The position numbers and the translations under genes are program-made. DNA of 64,000 nucleotides from Phenylobacterium deserti (GTDB lineage Bacteria; Pseudomonadota; Alphaproteobacteria; Caulobacterales; Caulobacteraceae). The notes beneath the pieces were generated by a model. It searched no databases. It had not been told where the DNA came from and saw only the letters and a program-made list of their open reading frames with translations. The DNA lies in contig CALQQB010000001.1 of NCBI GenBank assembly GCA_943332615.1, positions 124,001 through 188,000 of the forward strand, read 5' to 3'. Positions 8,149 to 18,425 of the stretch are shown one piece after another. Position 1 is the first letter of the stretch. The number at the start of each line of letters is the position of its first letter.

Positions 8149-9672
8149 TCAGACCGCAAGCAGACCTACCGCCCGCCGCATTTCACCCACCAGTTCGTGG
8201 GAGTTAATGGGTTTGCGAACGACGGGGCGGTCGCGATAGCGAATATCGTCGAGCTGAGCATAGCCAGTGCAGAAGACGAACGGCACACCCTCTGATTCCA
8301 GTCTTTCAGCGAGTGGATACACGACACTGCCGTCGAGATTCACGTCGAGCACCGCCACATCGACCGGGTCTGAGACGTCTAGAAGCTGGATTGCTTCCGC
8401 CACGCTTCCTGCCGGGCCGATGACGTCCCAGCCGAGATCAATCAGAATGCTACAGAGTTCGAGCGCGAGCAGCGATTCGTCTTCCACGACGAGTACCCGC
8501 CCGATGGTCTTTTCGCCGATCGGGACGACCTTGGAGTCCGACGGGAGCGAGTGGCCCGGATTGGCCTGAGGCCGATAGACGCTTGCCGGCAGCACCGCGG
8601 AGAACTGCATTCCAACCGGCAACCAGTCGATCGCCAGCGTCCCGCTCAGTTGGCGTGTCGTCACCTCGCTGATCAGGGTTGACCCGAAGCCCCTCGCCTG
8701 CGGCGGGCTTACGGGCGGGCCGCCGCTTTCGCGCCACCGCAAGCTGATCGCCTCGCTGGGCAATATCTCGAACTCGATGTCGACGCGCCCGTTCTCCTGC
8801 GAAAGGGCGCCGTACTTCACCGCGTTGGTAGCCAACTCATGGAATAGTAAGCTGAGCGGCTGAACGGCGTTGGGTTCGAGCCTGATCGTCGGGCCGACCA
8901 TATGAATTTGGCCAGGCCGCTGAAAGGGGGAGATCTCCTCAGCGATGATCTGTGCGAGATTCGCCCCTTCCCATCGGTTGTCAGCCAGCAGCGAATGGGC
9001 GCGCGCCAACGCAGACACTCGCCCGCGCACCGCCGCGATGAACTCGTCCTTGGTCGAAGCCCGCGTCAGCGACACAACCGCCTGCACGACCGCGAGCACA
9101 TTCTTGGCACGGTGATCGACCTCACGGGCCAGGAGAAGCCGGGCTTCACCGGCCGCCACCAGGTTTTCATTTGCCAACTCAAGATCTCTCGCGCGCCTTT
9201 CGACGCGAATTTCCAGCTCGGCGTTCATTTTGGACAGTTCAGCGTTTGCGTCGTCAATCTTGCGTTGTGCCTCCATCTGCTCGGTCACATCCCGGGTGAT
9301 CTCGGCGAAACCCAGCAAGGACCCGTCTTCGGTGCGAATGGTCTCCACGACCACATCCGCCCAGAATGGACTTCCGTCCTTTCGTACCCGCCAGCCCCGC
9401 GTTTCGAACCGACCCTCGTGGGAGGCCATGTCAAGGGTGCGTTGAGGCGCCCCCGATGCTTGATCCTCAGGGGTGTAAAACCTCGAGAAGTGTTGCCCAA
9501 TAATCTCCTTGCCTTGGTAACCCTTGAATCGTTCGGCCCCTGGGTTCCAGCTAGCAACGATGCCATCGGGATTGATCATGTAAATCGCGTATTCGGTGAC
9601 TGACTCCACGAGAAGTCTATATTGGTGATCATCAAGAGACGGATGCTGCGTATCTTTAGGCGCGGAGGCCAT
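8149..9672 (-). CDS. PAS-HWE hybrid histidine kinase with C-terminal receiver
   Basis: 507 residues from the ATG at 9672; a GTG at 9738 would add 22. An N-terminal PAS domain (about residues 20-140: YAIYMINPDGIVASWNPGAE, then FKGY) is followed by a coiled stretch, then the HWE-type phospho-acceptor block REVDHRAKNVLAVVQAVVSL. The ATPase region has FHELATNAVKYGALS and a WRE motif, and these identify the HWE family. The C-terminal receiver has VLVVEDESLLALEL and phospho-Asp in VAVLDVNLDG, with the switch Lys in VVRKPI. There are no membrane segments, so it is a cytoplasmic sensor. PAS-HWE kinases with flavin often sense light, but I see no clear flavin-binding NCRFLQ motif, so the signal is unknown. 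Confidence 0.9.
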   Translation of the reverse strand: MASAPKDTQHPSLDDHQYRLLVESVTEYAIYMINPDGIVASWNPGAERFKGYQGKEIIGQHFSRFYTPEDQASGAPQRTLDMASHEGRFETRGWRVRKDGSPFWADVVVETIRTEDGSLLGFAEITRDVTEQMEAQRKIDDANAELSKMNAELEIRVERRARDLELANENLVAAGEARLLLAREVDHRAKNVLAVVQAVVSLTRASTKDEFIAAVRGRVSALARAHSLLADNRWEGANLAQIIAEEISPFQRPGQIHMVGPTIRLEPNAVQPLSLLFHELATNAVKYGALSQENGRVDIEFEILPSEAISLRWRESGGPPVSPPQARGFGSTLISEVTTRQLSGTLAIDWLPVGMQFSAVLPASVYRPQANPGHSLPSDSKVVPIGEKTIGRVLVVEDESLLALELCSILIDLGWDVIGPAGSVAEAIQLLDVSDPVDVAVLDVNLDGSVVYPLAERLESEGVPFVFCTGYAQLDDIRYRDRPVVRKPINSHELVGEMRRAVGLLAV

Positions 9673-10331
9673 TTTCTTTGTCCCGCCCAACCGGTTGGGT
9701 CGTGTCGCAGGAAAATCGAAAGTGCGCCGGACGGGCACCTCAGTGATTGCTTACTGTGCGCTCTTTTCGTCCTGAACTATCACGAAATATAAAGACGTTC
9801 GGCCACGGCAAACCGCCTGCGGCCCCGGGCTCGACGTCGCGAACGGCGGCACAGTCAAGAGCGAAACGTCAGAAACTGATCCGACGGGAACTCACGTGCA
9901 GGTGCGAGGGATCAGCCCGCAACTTTAATTCCGTAGGTCCCTTGAGACCTGGATCATGAAGCCGCCATTCGCTTCGAGTGCGACGCTCCGAGCCGCCGGG
10001 CACATTCTTCCCTCGGCGCTAAGGCCACGGCGTTCCGCGTGTCACCGCCACCTTGGATGGTGATCGGCGAGGCGCGCACGTGCGGTTGTCGCTCACCTGC
10101 GCGCGCCAGGATCCGAAATCCGGCCTCGCGAACGTCGCCATTTACGTGCGCGCTGCCTTGTCGAAAGGCCGCGAAAAACGTCGTGCGATAGCGTAGAAGC
10201 CGCAAGCGGCGTCGTGACCGAACTCGTTGAGACTGCTCGAAAAGTGCATCAATTGCAATCGCATAGGCTGTCCGTCGCGCCCATGATGGACTGGACAAAT
10301 AGTTTAATAAAAACAGTATTTTACTGATACT

Positions 10332-10352
10332 CGTGTGCACATTTTGCACACG
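10332..10352. repeat. 8-bp perfect inverted repeat in an AT-rich patch
   Basis: CGTGTGCA at 10332-10339 and TGCACACG at 10345-10352 are perfect inverted copies separated by CATTT. No T run follows, so it is not a typical terminator. It lies beside the most AT-rich sequence in the gene-poor stretch. It could be a regulator or integrase-accessory binding site. Confidence 0.4.
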
Positions 10353-10475
10353 GATGTTCGCGTTCTCTACCGTTTTCGTTTCGTCGATTGGGTAGGCCGG
10401 AGCCCGCGAACTCGCGCATCGCACGCACCCAGAGCCCAAACGCGCGCGGAGATGCGCTTTAGCCCGATCCTGCGC

Positions 10476-10507
10476 AGGTCGCGGGTTCGAGTCCCGCCAA
10501 CTCCACC
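10476..10507 (+). other. 3' end of a tRNA or tmRNA-like molecule (possible att site)
   Basis: The sequence GCGGGTTCGAGTCCCGC at 10481-10497 is a perfect T-arm (five-pair stem, TTCGAGT loop), and CAACTCC-A-CC at 10498-10507 has the form of an acceptor strand plus the start of the 3' end. No matching 5' acceptor strand (GGAGTTG) or anticodon arm lies within 90 bases upstream, so it is not a whole tRNA gene. Integrating elements carry or leave such 3' ends as attachment sites. With the integrase fragment at 7462-7647, an att relic is the best reading. It also resembles a tmRNA 3' end. Confidence 0.5.
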
Positions 10508-10573
10508 TGGATGGTTCTGAGTTCGAAGCCACTCCGCCCACCGGGAGATCGCGCAGCGCGGGGCTTCGAGTGC

Positions 10574-11446
10574 CTATGATGCCGGGCGCACGCGCGCGAG
10601 CAAGCGTCGGGCTTGCTTCAGGTGCGGGGCGTCCAGCATCCGGCCGTTGAAGCTGAGGACACCGCTGCCCGGGGATCCCTCGAACAGAGTCACGATTTGG
10701 CGCGCCTCGTCGAGCTCGGCAAGCGTTGGCGTGAAGGCAGCGTTGATCACCGGGATCTGCGCAGGATGGATGGCCATCATGCCCGTGAAGCCGTCGCGGC
10801 GACCGCTCGCGGCGTAGGTTGCGAGGCCGTCCAGGTCACGAAACGCGGGGTACACGGTCTCGATGGCCGGGACATCAGCGGCGGCCGCGGCAGCGATAAC
10901 GAGGGCGCGGGCCATGTCGTAGAGCGGCGTAAACACCCCAGATTCCGTGCGGTAGGTCGTCGCGCCCACTGCGCTGGACAGGTCCTCCGCGCCCCACGTG
11001 AGGGCCGCAAGGCGAGGTCCAGCGGTGCTGTAGCTGTGCAGATTGAACACTGAAAGTGGGGTTTCGGTCGCGATTGGAAGGATAGGGATAGGGCTGTCTA
11101 CTGTGCCCGCCTCGTGGGCGCGAAGGAGGTCGCCGAGCCGCCGAACCTCGTCCGCAGAGTCCGGCTTGGGGAGTACGATCCCGTCGGGCCGGTGGGGCGC
11201 TACCACAGATAGGTCGAGGGCAGCGTCGGGCGTGGCGAGCGGATTGATCCGGACCCAGAGTTGGGGTGCCCGGGAGTTGAGCCGCCGTCTCAGGAGGTTC
11301 CGCACGGCGTGCCTAGCGTCGCCCTTGGCCTCGGCTCCGACTGAGTCCTCAAGATCCAGGATCAGAGCGTCTGCGCCAGATCCCAGCGCCTTCTCCATTT
11401 TCGACGGGCTGTCGCCGGGGACGAAGAGCCAGGACCGCGGGATCAT
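10574..11446 (-). CDS. HpcH/HpaI-type CoA-ester lyase (citrate lyase beta / CLYBL-like)
   Basis: 290 residues, the normal length of the family. [18 protein letters not shown] at the N-terminus, then [15 protein letters not shown] with the metal-binding acid residues, and later [14 protein letters not shown] are family signatures. Members cleave malyl-CoA, methylmalyl-CoA, citramalyl-CoA or citryl-CoA. The start ATG overlaps the MaoC stop (ATGA), so the two are translationally coupled at the end of the leucine operon. A MaoC hydratase plus this lyase resembles the itaconyl-CoA hydratase / citramalyl-CoA lyase pair. Its role in leucine breakdown is not established by the sequence. Confidence 0.85.
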   Translation of the reverse strand: MIPRSWLFVPGDSPSKMEKALGSGADALILDLEDSVGAEAKGDARHAVRNLLRRRLNSRAPQLWVRINPLATPDAALDLSVVAPHRPDGIVLPKPDSADEVRRLGDLLRAHEAGTVDSPIPILPIATETPLSVFNLHSYSTAGPRLAALTWGAEDLSSAVGATTYRTESGVFTPLYDMARALVIAAAAAADVPAIETVYPAFRDLDGLATYAASGRRDGFTGMMAIHPAQIPVINAAFTPTLAELDEARQIVTLFEGSPGSGVLSFNGRMLDAPHLKQARRLLARVRPAS

Positions 11447-11895
11447 GCAGCGCGCTTCTGGAGGAGAGCCGTCCGCCGGCAGCTGCAAACTATCTCGTCA
11501 CGCTGGTTCACCGCCCGGTGCTCGAACACCACGATGCCGGCGTCAGGTCGGGAACGGCTTTCGCGCGTCTCTACGACCGTGGTTTCGCTGCGAAGCGTGT
11601 CGCCGATGAACACCGGCTTTGGCATGACGACAGCGTCGTAGCCGAGGTTGGCGACCAGGGTGCCCAGTGTGGTGTCTCCGACAGAGAGGCCCACCATTAG
11701 GCTGAAGGTGAAAAGGCCATTGACGACAACGCGCCCGAACTCCGTCCCGGCCGCGTACGCTGCGTCGAGATGCAGCGGCTGCGGGTTGTGGGTCAATGTC
11801 GTCAGCAACAGGTTGTCCGTCTCGGTGACGGTCCGCCGAATGTCATGCAAGAACCGGTCGCCCACCTTCAGGTCGTCAAAATACCGTCCGGCCAT
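11443..11895 (-). CDS. MaoC family hot-dog hydratase
   Basis: 150 residues with a single MaoC hot-dog domain: [20 protein letters not shown] at the start, then [20 protein letters not shown], the hydratase loop with the catalytic His of PLHLDA, and [14 protein letters not shown]. MaoC proteins hydrate or dehydrate 2-enoyl-CoA and related thioesters. The closest remembered relatives with the NPQPLH form are mesaconyl-CoA or itaconyl-CoA hydratases. The gene starts 5 bases after the carboxylase alpha stop and overlaps the lyase gene by 4 bases. It could replace the missing 3-methylglutaconyl-CoA hydratase of the leucine pathway, or serve a side branch with the lyase. Confidence 0.85.
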   Translation of the reverse strand: MAGRYFDDLKVGDRFLHDIRRTVTETDNLLLTTLTHNPQPLHLDAAYAAGTEFGRVVVNGLFTFSLMVGLSVGDTTLGTLVANLGYDAVVMPKPVFIGDTLRSETTVVETRESRSRPDAGIVVFEHRAVNQRDEIVCSCRRTALLQKRAA

Positions 11896-11900
11896 GGAGG

Positions 11901-13778
11901 TCAGTCCTTAGTGATGCGGACGAGGGTCGCACCCTCTGCTACTTGAGCGCCGAGTTCGGTGGCGAGCACCTCCACCACGCCATCGAACGGCGCATTGAGC
12001 GCGTGCTCCATCTTCATGGCTTCGAGCGTCAGCAGCGGCTGGCCCTTCACTACCGTGTCGCCGGCCTTCACCGAGACGATGGTGACCCTGCCTGGCATCG
12101 GCGCCAGGATCGCGCCGTCTCCCCCGCCGCCGCCAGCGTCGGCTGCGGGCGGGTGATCGCGGAGCAGGAAGGCCTCGCCACCCTCGAACACCACCACCTC
12201 GTCGTCGGCGACGATGCGGACCATGCGCGACGGGTCGTCGGCCAGTTCCACCTCGACGGCGGTGTCGCCCAGGAACAGGTGAGCCGTGGTGGTGGCCGGC
12301 GCGTTCAGGCGGAAGCCCTTGAGGCCGATCCAGGGCGAGGCCTCGTCGTCGCCGCCCTCGCCCCCCTCGCGGAACGCCCATCCGGCCGTGGCCAGCGCCT
12401 CGGCCGAGGGCTCCGCCGGGGCGGTCAGCGCCTCCAGGTCGCGGCCGATCAGGCCGGTGTCGACGGCGCCGGCGATGAAGTCGGGCGTCTCCAGGCAGCG
12501 CACCAGGAAGCCGGCGTTGGTGCGGACCGGCCAGACTTCCACTTCCGCGCAGGCCTCGGCCAGGTCGGCGATCGCCTGCTCGCGGTTGGGCGCATGCGCG
12601 ATCAGCTTGGCGATCATGGGGTCGTAGAACGGGCTTATGGCGTCGCCCACCTCGACGCCCGCGTCGGTGCGGACGTTCTCCGGCAGCGAGAAGTGCTCCA
12701 ACCGGCCGATTGAGGGCAGGAAGCCGGTGGCCGGGTTCTCGGCGTAGAGGCGCGCCTCCACCGCGTGGCCGGTGAGGGTGATCTGGTCCTGGCTCAGCGG
12801 CAGCGGCTCGCCGGCGGCGACGCGGAACTGCCATTCGACCAGGTCGAGGCCGGTGACCATCTCGGTGACGGGATGCTCCACCTGCAGGCGGGTGTTCATC
12901 TCCATGAACCAGATGCGATCGCCCTTCAGGCCCTGGCTGGCGTCGGCGATGAACTCGACCGTGCCGGCGCCGACATAGCCCACGGCCTTGGCGGCCTGGA
13001 CGGCGGCGGCGGTGACGGCGGCGCGGGCTTCGTCCGACATGCCCGGGGCGGGCGCCTCCTCGATCACCTTCTGGTGGCGGCGCTGCAGGGAGCAGTCGCG
13101 TTCGAACAGGTGGACGACGGCGCCGTGGCTGTCGCCGAACACCTGCACCTCGATGTGGCGCGGGCGGGTGACGTAGGTTTCCAGGAGGACGCGGTCGTCG
13201 CCGAAGCTGGCCTTGGCCTCGCGCTGGCAGGAGGCCAGCGCGGCGTCGAAGTCGGCGGCCTTCTCGACCAGCCGCATGCCCTTGCCGCCGCCGCCCGCCA
13301 CCGCCTTGATGAGCACCGGATAGCCGATCTTGCCGGCCTCCCTGGCCAGGGTCTTGGCCGACTGGTCCTCACCCAGATAGCCCGGCGTCACCGGCACGCC
13401 GGCCTTGGCCATCAGGCTCTTGGCGGCGTCCTTCAGGCCCATGGCGCGGATGGCGCTGGGCGGCGGACCGATCCAGATGAGCCCGGCCTTGGCCACCGCC
13501 TCGGCGAAGTCGGCGTTCTCGGAGAGGAAGCCGTAGCCCGGATGGATCGCCTCCGCGCCGGCGGCCTGGGCGGCGGCGATAATGCGCTCGCCGACGAGGT
13601 AGCTCTCGCGCGCGGCGGCCGGCCCGATTAGCACCGCCTTGTCGGCGTCACGGACGTGGGCGGCATTGGCGTCGGCCTCGGAGAACACCGCGACCGTCTC
13701 GATGCCGAGGCGGCGTGCGGTGGTGAACACCCGACGTGCGATCTCGCCGCGATTGGCGACCAGGACGGATTTGAACAT
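11901..13778 (-). CDS. liuD: methylcrotonyl-CoA carboxylase alpha subunit (biotin carboxylase plus biotin carrier)
   Basis: 625 residues from the ATG at 13778, two bases after the beta-subunit stop. An upstream extension of the frame lies inside the beta gene and is not protein-like. Order: biotin carboxylase N-domain ([20 protein letters not shown]), ATP-grasp ([14 protein letters not shown]; later [14 protein letters not shown]), C-domain, a linker, and the biotinyl domain with the modified Lys in LEAMKMEH close to the C-terminus. It carboxylates its own biotin with bicarbonate and ATP. Pairing with the adjacent beta subunit in a leucine operon points to methylcrotonyl-CoA rather than propionyl- or acetyl-CoA. 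Confidence 0.93.
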   Translation of the reverse strand: MFKSVLVANRGEIARRVFTTARRLGIETVAVFSEADANAAHVRDADKAVLIGPAAARESYLVGERIIAAAQAAGAEAIHPGYGFLSENADFAEAVAKAGLIWIGPPPSAIRAMGLKDAAKSLMAKAGVPVTPGYLGEDQSAKTLAREAGKIGYPVLIKAVAGGGGKGMRLVEKAADFDAALASCQREAKASFGDDRVLLETYVTRPRHIEVQVFGDSHGAVVHLFERDCSLQRRHQKVIEEAPAPGMSDEARAAVTAAAVQAAKAVGYVGAGTVEFIADASQGLKGDRIWFMEMNTRLQVEHPVTEMVTGLDLVEWQFRVAAGEPLPLSQDQITLTGHAVEARLYAENPATGFLPSIGRLEHFSLPENVRTDAGVEVGDAISPFYDPMIAKLIAHAPNREQAIADLAEACAEVEVWPVRTNAGFLVRCLETPDFIAGAVDTGLIGRDLEALTAPAEPSAEALATAGWAFREGGEGGDDEASPWIGLKGFRLNAPATTTAHLFLGDTAVEVELADDPSRMVRIVADDEVVVFEGGEAFLLRDHPPAADAGGGGGDGAILAPMPGRVTIVSVKAGDTVVKGQPLLTLEAMKMEHALNAPFDGVVEVLATELGAQVAEGATLVRITKD

Positions 13779-13780
13779 GC

Positions 13781-15373
13781 TCACATCCTGAACACGCCGA
13801 AGCGTGTCTCCGGGATCGGGGCGTTCAGCGAGGCGGAGATGGAGAGGCCCAGGACGTCGCGGGTCTGGGCCGGGTCGATGATGCCGTCGTCCCAGAGGCG
13901 CGCGGTGGCGAAGTAGGGGTTGCCTTCGTCCTCGTAGCGCTGGCGGACCGGGGCCTTGAAGGCTTCCTCCTCGTCCTTGCTCCACTTGTCGGCGTCGCGG
14001 TGGACGGTGGCGAGCACGGATGCCGCCTGCTCGCCGCCCATCACGCTGATGCGGCTGTTGGGCCAGGTCCAAAGGAAGCGCGGGGAATAGGCGCGGCCGC
14101 ACATGCCGTAGTTGCCGGCCCCGAACGAGCCGCCGATCAGGACAGTGAACTTCGGGACCTCGGCGGAGGCGACCGCCGTCACCAGCTTCGCCCCGTCCTT
14201 GGCGATGCCGCCGGCCTCGTAGCGGCCGCCGACCATGAAGCCGGAAATGTTCTGCAGGAAGATGAGCGGGATCTTCCGCTTGCAGGCCAACTCGATGAAG
14301 TGGGCGCCCTTGAGCGCGCTCTCGGAGAACAGCACGCCGTTGTTGGCCAGGATGGCGACGGGATAGCCCCAGATGCGCGCGAAGCCGCAGACGAGCGTCG
14401 TGCCGTAGAGCGCCTTGAACTCGTCGAAGCGGGAGCCGTCGACCACCCGGGCGATCACCTCGCGCACGTCGTAGGGCGCGCGGACGTCGGTGGGGACGAC
14501 GCCGTAGAGTTCCTCCGGGTCGAAGGCCGGCGGTTCCGGTTCGGCAAGCGTCATCTCGTGGGTCTTGGTGGTGTTCAGGTTGGCCACGATGCGGCGCACG
14601 ATGGTCAGCGCATGCTCGTCGTCCTCGGCCACGTGGTCGACCACGCCGGAGCGGCGGCCGTGGGTGTCGGCGCCGCCCAGTTCCTCGGCGGTGATCACCT
14701 CGCCGGTGGCGGCCTTTACCAAGGGTGGTCCGCCTAAGAAGATCGTGCCTTGCCCCCTGACGATGATGGTCTCGTCGCTCATCGCGGGCACATAGGCGCC
14801 GCCGGCGGTGCAGGAGCCCATGACGCAGGCGATCTGGGCGATGCCCTCGGCGCTCATCCGGGCCTGGTTGTAGAAGATGCGCCCGAAGTGCTCGCGGTCG
14901 GGGAACACCTCGGCCTGGTGCGGCAGGTTCGCGCCGCCCGAGTCCACCAGGTAGACGCAGGGCAGGCGGTTCTGCAGGGCGATCTCCTGGGCCCGCAGGT
15001 GCTTCTTCACGGTCAGGGGGAAGTAGGCGCCGCCCTTCACCGTGGCGTCGTTGGCGATGATCAGCACCTCGCGGCCGGAGACGCGGCCGATGCCGGTGAT
15101 GACGCCGGCGGCCGGGGCCTCATCGTCGTAGAGGCCGTGGGCGGTCAGCGCGCCGACTTCCAGGAACGGCGCGCCGGGATCCAGCAGGCGCATTACCCGA
15201 TCGCGCGGCAGGAGCTTGCCGCGACTGACATGCCGCTCGCGCGAGCCCTGCGGCCCGCCGAGCGCGGCCTTGCCGGCGGTGGCGCGCAACGCCTCGACCA
15301 GGGCTCGGTTGACCTCCGCGTTGGCGGCGAAGGCGGCCGAACCGGTGTCGGCCGTGGAAGTCAGCTTTCTCAT
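13781..15373 (-). CDS. liuB: methylcrotonyl-CoA carboxylase beta subunit (carboxyltransferase)
   Basis: 530 residues, the family length. The crotonase-like carboxyltransferase N half ([20 protein letters not shown], then [20 protein letters not shown] and [20 protein letters not shown]) and C half ([20 protein letters not shown], then [20 protein letters not shown] and [17 protein letters not shown]) are both complete. The [14 protein letters not shown] stretch is the usual sign of methylcrotonyl-CoA rather than propionyl-CoA carboxylases. It transfers carboxyl from biotin to 3-methylcrotonyl-CoA to give 3-methylglutaconyl-CoA. The gene is four bases downstream of the acyl-CoA synthetase gene and two bases upstream of the alpha-subunit gene. 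Confidence 0.94.
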   Translation of the reverse strand: MRKLTSTADTGSAAFAANAEVNRALVEALRATAGKAALGGPQGSRERHVSRGKLLPRDRVMRLLDPGAPFLEVGALTAHGLYDDEAPAAGVITGIGRVSGREVLIIANDATVKGGAYFPLTVKKHLRAQEIALQNRLPCVYLVDSGGANLPHQAEVFPDREHFGRIFYNQARMSAEGIAQIACVMGSCTAGGAYVPAMSDETIIVRGQGTIFLGGPPLVKAATGEVITAEELGGADTHGRRSGVVDHVAEDDEHALTIVRRIVANLNTTKTHEMTLAEPEPPAFDPEELYGVVPTDVRAPYDVREVIARVVDGSRFDEFKALYGTTLVCGFARIWGYPVAILANNGVLFSESALKGAHFIELACKRKIPLIFLQNISGFMVGGRYEAGGIAKDGAKLVTAVASAEVPKFTVLIGGSFGAGNYGMCGRAYSPRFLWTWPNSRISVMGGEQAASVLATVHRDADKWSKDEEEAFKAPVRQRYEDEGNPYFATARLWDDGIIDPAQTRDVLGLSISASLNAPIPETRFGVFRM

Positions 15374-15377
15374 GGGT

Positions 15378-17033
15378 CTAGGCTGTCTCGTCCGCGACTA
15401 GGCCCAGCTCGGTGATCATCGCGTCACGCATCACGAACTTCTGCACCTTGCCTGTGACCGTCGTCGGGAAGGCGTCCACGAACTTGATGTGCCGGGGACC
15501 CTTGTAGTGGGCGATCTGGCCCTTGCAGAACGCTTTGATCGCTTCAGCGTCGAGGTTCTCGCCCGACTGCAGCACGATCCAGGCGCAGAGTTCCTCGCCA
15601 AACTTAGGGTCGGGTATGCCGATCACCTGCACGTCCTGAATGGCGGGATGGCGGTAGAGGAACTCCTCGATCTCGCGCGGATAGATGTTCTCGCCGCCGC
15701 GGATCACCATGTCCTTGATGCGGCCGACGACATTGCCGTAGCCCGCCTCGTCGATGACGCCGAGGTCGCCGGTATGCATCCAGCCGGTGCTGTCCAGCGC
15801 CTCGGCGGTGCGTTCCGGATCGTCCCAGTAGCCCAGCATCACCGAATAGCCGCGGGTGCAGAACTCGCCGGGCACGCCGCGCGGCGTGATGCGGCCGTCA
15901 GCATCGATCACCTTCACCTCCAGATGTGGGTGCACCTGGCCGACCGTGGAGACGCGTCGCTCGAGGGTGTCGGTCGTGCTGGTCTGCCAGCTGACCGGCG
16001 AGGTCTCGGTCATGCCGTAGACATTGGTCACCTGCGGCATGTGCATCTTGTCGATCACCTGCTTCATCACCTCGATCGGACAGGGCGAGCCGCCCATGGC
16101 GCCGGTGCGCAGCGACTTGAGCTTGAACCGCTTGAAGTCCGGGTGGCCCAGCATGGCGATGAACATGGTCGGCACGCCGAACAGGGCGACGCAGCCCTCG
16201 GCGTCGACGGCCTCCATCGCACTGACCGGCTCGAAGGCCTCGCTCGGATAGACGATGGTCGCGGCATGCGTCAGGCAGCCCAGGTTGCCGATGACCATGC
16301 CGAAGCAGTGATAGAGCGGCACCGGGATGCAGACCCTGTCGCCGGCCTTTAGCGCCATAGCCTCGCCGGTGAAGAAGCCGTTGTTGAGGATGTTGTGGTG
16401 GCTGAGCGTCGCGCCCTTCGGGAAGCCGGTGGTGCCACTGGTGAACTGGATGTTGATCGGGTCGTCGAACTGCAGAGTCGGGCCGATCTCGGCCAGGCGG
16501 GCGCGGTCGGCGCGCTTGGCGGTGTTTTCGATGTGCGGGAAGGACTGGCAGCCGCGATGCGGATCGTCGCCGATGGTGATCACCGCCTCGACGGTCGGCA
16601 GTTTCCCGGTCTCGCGCAGCTGGCGGACCATGGTCAGGTACTCGCTGGTCTTGTGGCGCACGGCGATGACCAGGGCGCGGCAGCCGACCTTGTTGATCGC
16701 GTACTCGGCCTCGCTCAGGCGATAGGCGGGATTGATGTTGACCAGGATCAGCCCCGCCTTGGCGGTGGCGAACTGGGTGATCGCCCACTCGGCGCAGTTG
16801 GGCGCCCAGATCCCGACCCGGTCGCCTGGCTCCAGGCCCAGCGCCAGCAGGCCGGAAGCGAAGGCGTCAACACGCTCTCTCAGCTGAGCATAGGTCCACC
16901 GAATTCCCTGATGCCGCGAGATCATCGCCAACGTGTCCGGATAGGCGGCGCAGGTCGCATCGAACTGCGCCCCGATCGTCATTCCGATCAGTGGCTGCGC
17001 GCTCGCACCGTTCACATAGCTAAGGTTGGTCAT
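15378..17033 (-). CDS. AMP-forming acyl-CoA synthetase
   Basis: 551 residues. The AMP-binding signature is [18 protein letters not shown], followed by [13 protein letters not shown], the adenylate-contacting GWMHTGDLG, the hinge [20 protein letters not shown] and the catalytic Lys in [12 protein letters not shown]. These enzymes activate a fatty or short-chain acid to its CoA thioester with ATP. A synthetase of this type is common in leucine/isovalerate (liu) operons, where it may activate acetoacetate, isovalerate or methyl-branched acids. The gene lies 25 bases after the CoA-transferase B stop and 4 bases before the carboxylase beta gene. The exact acid is not determined. Confidence 0.9.
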   Translation of the reverse strand: MTNLSYVNGASAQPLIGMTIGAQFDATCAAYPDTLAMISRHQGIRWTYAQLRERVDAFASGLLALGLEPGDRVGIWAPNCAEWAITQFATAKAGLILVNINPAYRLSEAEYAINKVGCRALVIAVRHKTSEYLTMVRQLRETGKLPTVEAVITIGDDPHRGCQSFPHIENTAKRADRARLAEIGPTLQFDDPINIQFTSGTTGFPKGATLSHHNILNNGFFTGEAMALKAGDRVCIPVPLYHCFGMVIGNLGCLTHAATIVYPSEAFEPVSAMEAVDAEGCVALFGVPTMFIAMLGHPDFKRFKLKSLRTGAMGGSPCPIEVMKQVIDKMHMPQVTNVYGMTETSPVSWQTSTTDTLERRVSTVGQVHPHLEVKVIDADGRITPRGVPGEFCTRGYSVMLGYWDDPERTAEALDSTGWMHTGDLGVIDEAGYGNVVGRIKDMVIRGGENIYPREIEEFLYRHPAIQDVQVIGIPDPKFGEELCAWIVLQSGENLDAEAIKAFCKGQIAHYKGPRHIKFVDAFPTTVTGKVQKFVMRDAMITELGLVADETA

Positions 17034-17058
17034 CGAGTGTCTTCCCGGGAGCTACGCA

Positions 17059-17715
17059 TCAGGCGGTGATCCTTTGCAGCGCCACTGAGAAAGCCGCTTC
17101 GGTCTTGGCCCGCACCTCGTCCAGGGTCACGCCGTCCGCCAGTTCCAGCAGCGTCAGCGGGCTCTTGCCGCGGCTGACGTCGAAGACGCCCAGGTCGGTG
17201 ACGACCAGGTCGACCACGCCGGCGCCGGTCAGCGGCAGGGTGCAGGTCCTCAGCAGCTTGGGCGCGCCGGTCTTTTCGGTGTGCTCCATGACCACGACCA
17301 CGCGCTTGACGCCGGCCACCAGGTCCATGGCGCCGCCCATGCCCTTGACCATTTTCCCCGGCACCATCCAGTTCGCCAGGTCGCCGTTCTCGGCCACCTG
17401 CATGGCCCCCAGGACGGAGAGGTCGATGTGGCCGCCGCGGATCATCGCGAAGGAGTCCGCGGACGAGAAGAACGAGCTGGTGGGCAGAGCGGTGATGGTC
17501 TGCTTGCCGGCGTTGATCAGGTCGGCGTCGACCTCGTTCTCGGTCGGGAACGGGCCCATGCCCAGCATGCCGTTCTCGCTCTGCAGCGTAACGGTCGCGC
17601 CGGGCGGGATGTAGTTGGCCACCAGGGTCGGGATGCCGATGCCCAGGTTCACATAGAAGCCGTCGCGCAGCTCGCGGGCGGCGCGGGCGGCGATCTGGTC
17701 GCGGGTCCAGGCCAT
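17059..17715 (-). CDS. scoB: 3-oxoacid CoA-transferase subunit B
   Basis: 218 residues. The catalytic glutamate is in [16 protein letters not shown], and the glycine-rich [16 protein letters not shown] near the N-terminus and [20 protein letters not shown] are family signatures. With subunit A it transfers CoA between succinyl-CoA and acetoacetate. In the leucine pathway this activates the acetoacetate made by HMG-CoA cleavage, and the thiolase at 26190 can then split acetoacetyl-CoA. The start overlaps the subunit A stop by one base (TGATG), so the two are coupled. Confidence 0.94.
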   Translation of the reverse strand: MAWTRDQIAARAARELRDGFYVNLGIGIPTLVANYIPPGATVTLQSENGMLGMGPFPTENEVDADLINAGKQTITALPTSSFFSSADSFAMIRGGHIDLSVLGAMQVAENGDLANWMVPGKMVKGMGGAMDLVAGVKRVVVVMEHTEKTGAPKLLRTCTLPLTGAGVVDLVVTDLGVFDVSRGKSPLTLLELADGVTLDEVRAKTEAAFSVALQRITA

Positions 17716-18425
17716 CAGGCTGCTCCTTCCAGCTTGCGCGTGGTGCGCTGCTCGATGCGCTTTTCGTGCACGCCCTCGACGATGCGGTCGACGAAGATGC
17801 CGGGCGTGTGGATGTGGTCGGGGTTCAGGGTGCCGGTGTCGACGATGCGCTCCACCTCGGCGACGCAGGTCTTGCCGGCCGTGGCCATCATCGGATTGAA
17901 GTTCCGCGCGGTCATCCGGTAGACGAGGTTGCCGGCGGCGTCGCCCTGCCAGGCCTTGACGATGGAGAGGTCGGCGGTGAGGCCGCGCTCCATCACATAG
18001 AGCTCCCCGTCGAAGTCGCGGACCTCCTTGCCCTCGGCCACCAGGGTGCCGACCCCGGTCTTGGTGAAGAAGGCCGGGATCCCGGCGCCGCCGGCGCGGA
18101 TGCGTTCGGCCAGGGTGCCCTGCGGGTTGAACTCCAGCTCCAGTTTGCCGGAGAGATAGAGTTCGGCGAACAGCTTGTTCTCGCCCACGTAGGACGAGAT
18201 CATCTTGCGGATCTGACCGCCGGCCAGCAGGACGCCGAGGCCGAAATCGTCGACGCCGCAGTTGTTGGAGATGACCGTCAGCTCCTTGACCCCCGAGTCG
18301 CGGATCGCCGCGATCAGGTTTTCCGGGATGCCGCAGAGGCCGAAGCCGCCGGCCATGATGGTCATGCCGTCGAACAGCCGCCCTTGCAGCGCCTCGACCG
18401 CGTTCTTCGAAACCTTGTCGGTCAT
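17715..18425 (-). CDS. scoA: 3-oxoacid CoA-transferase subunit A
   Basis: 236 residues. [32 protein letters not shown] and the later [20 protein letters not shown] are the conserved blocks of bacterial SCOT alpha subunits. It forms a heterotetramer with the B subunit encoded immediately downstream. The start ATG overlaps the biotin synthase stop by four bases. Its place in a leucine operon suggests it recycles acetoacetate to acetoacetyl-CoA using succinyl-CoA. Confidence 0.94.
   Translation of the reverse strand: MTDKVSKNAVEALQGRLFDGMTIMAGGFGLCGIPENLIAAIRDSGVKELTVISNNCGVDDFGLGVLLAGGQIRKMISSYVGENKLFAELYLSGKLELEFNPQGTLAERIRAGGAGIPAFFTKTGVGTLVAEGKEVRDFDGELYVMERGLTADLSIVKAWQGDAAGNLVYRMTARNFNPMMATAGKTCVAEVERIVDTGTLNPDHIHTPGIFVDRIVEGVHEKRIEQRTTRKLEGAA

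Larger units (their letters stand above)
9673..10573. other. gene-poor stretch between the HWE kinase and the CoA-ester lyase
   Basis: About 900 bases with no convincing gene. A minus-strand frame at 9954-10541 exists, but it reads through a tRNA-like 3' end (its WRDSNPRP peptide is the usual false translation of such ends) and has no domain. The stretch contains an AT-rich patch around 10290-10345, a long inverted repeat at 10332-10352 and the tRNA/tmRNA-like end at 10476-10507. It may be the decayed remainder of an integrated element. Confidence 0.5.

Noticed and set aside
10440-10510. A complete tRNA gene
   Set aside because: Only the T-arm and 3' acceptor strand are present; no matching 5' acceptor or anticodon arm lies upstream.
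9954-10541. A 195-codon minus-strand frame containing WRDSNPRP
   Set aside because: The peptide is the usual false translation of a tRNA or tmRNA 3' end, and the rest has no domain or good start.
12765-13631. A long plus-strand frame over the carboxylase alpha gene
   Set aside because: It is antisense shadow with low-complexity Gly/Asp/Ala composition; the minus-strand gene has all family motifs.
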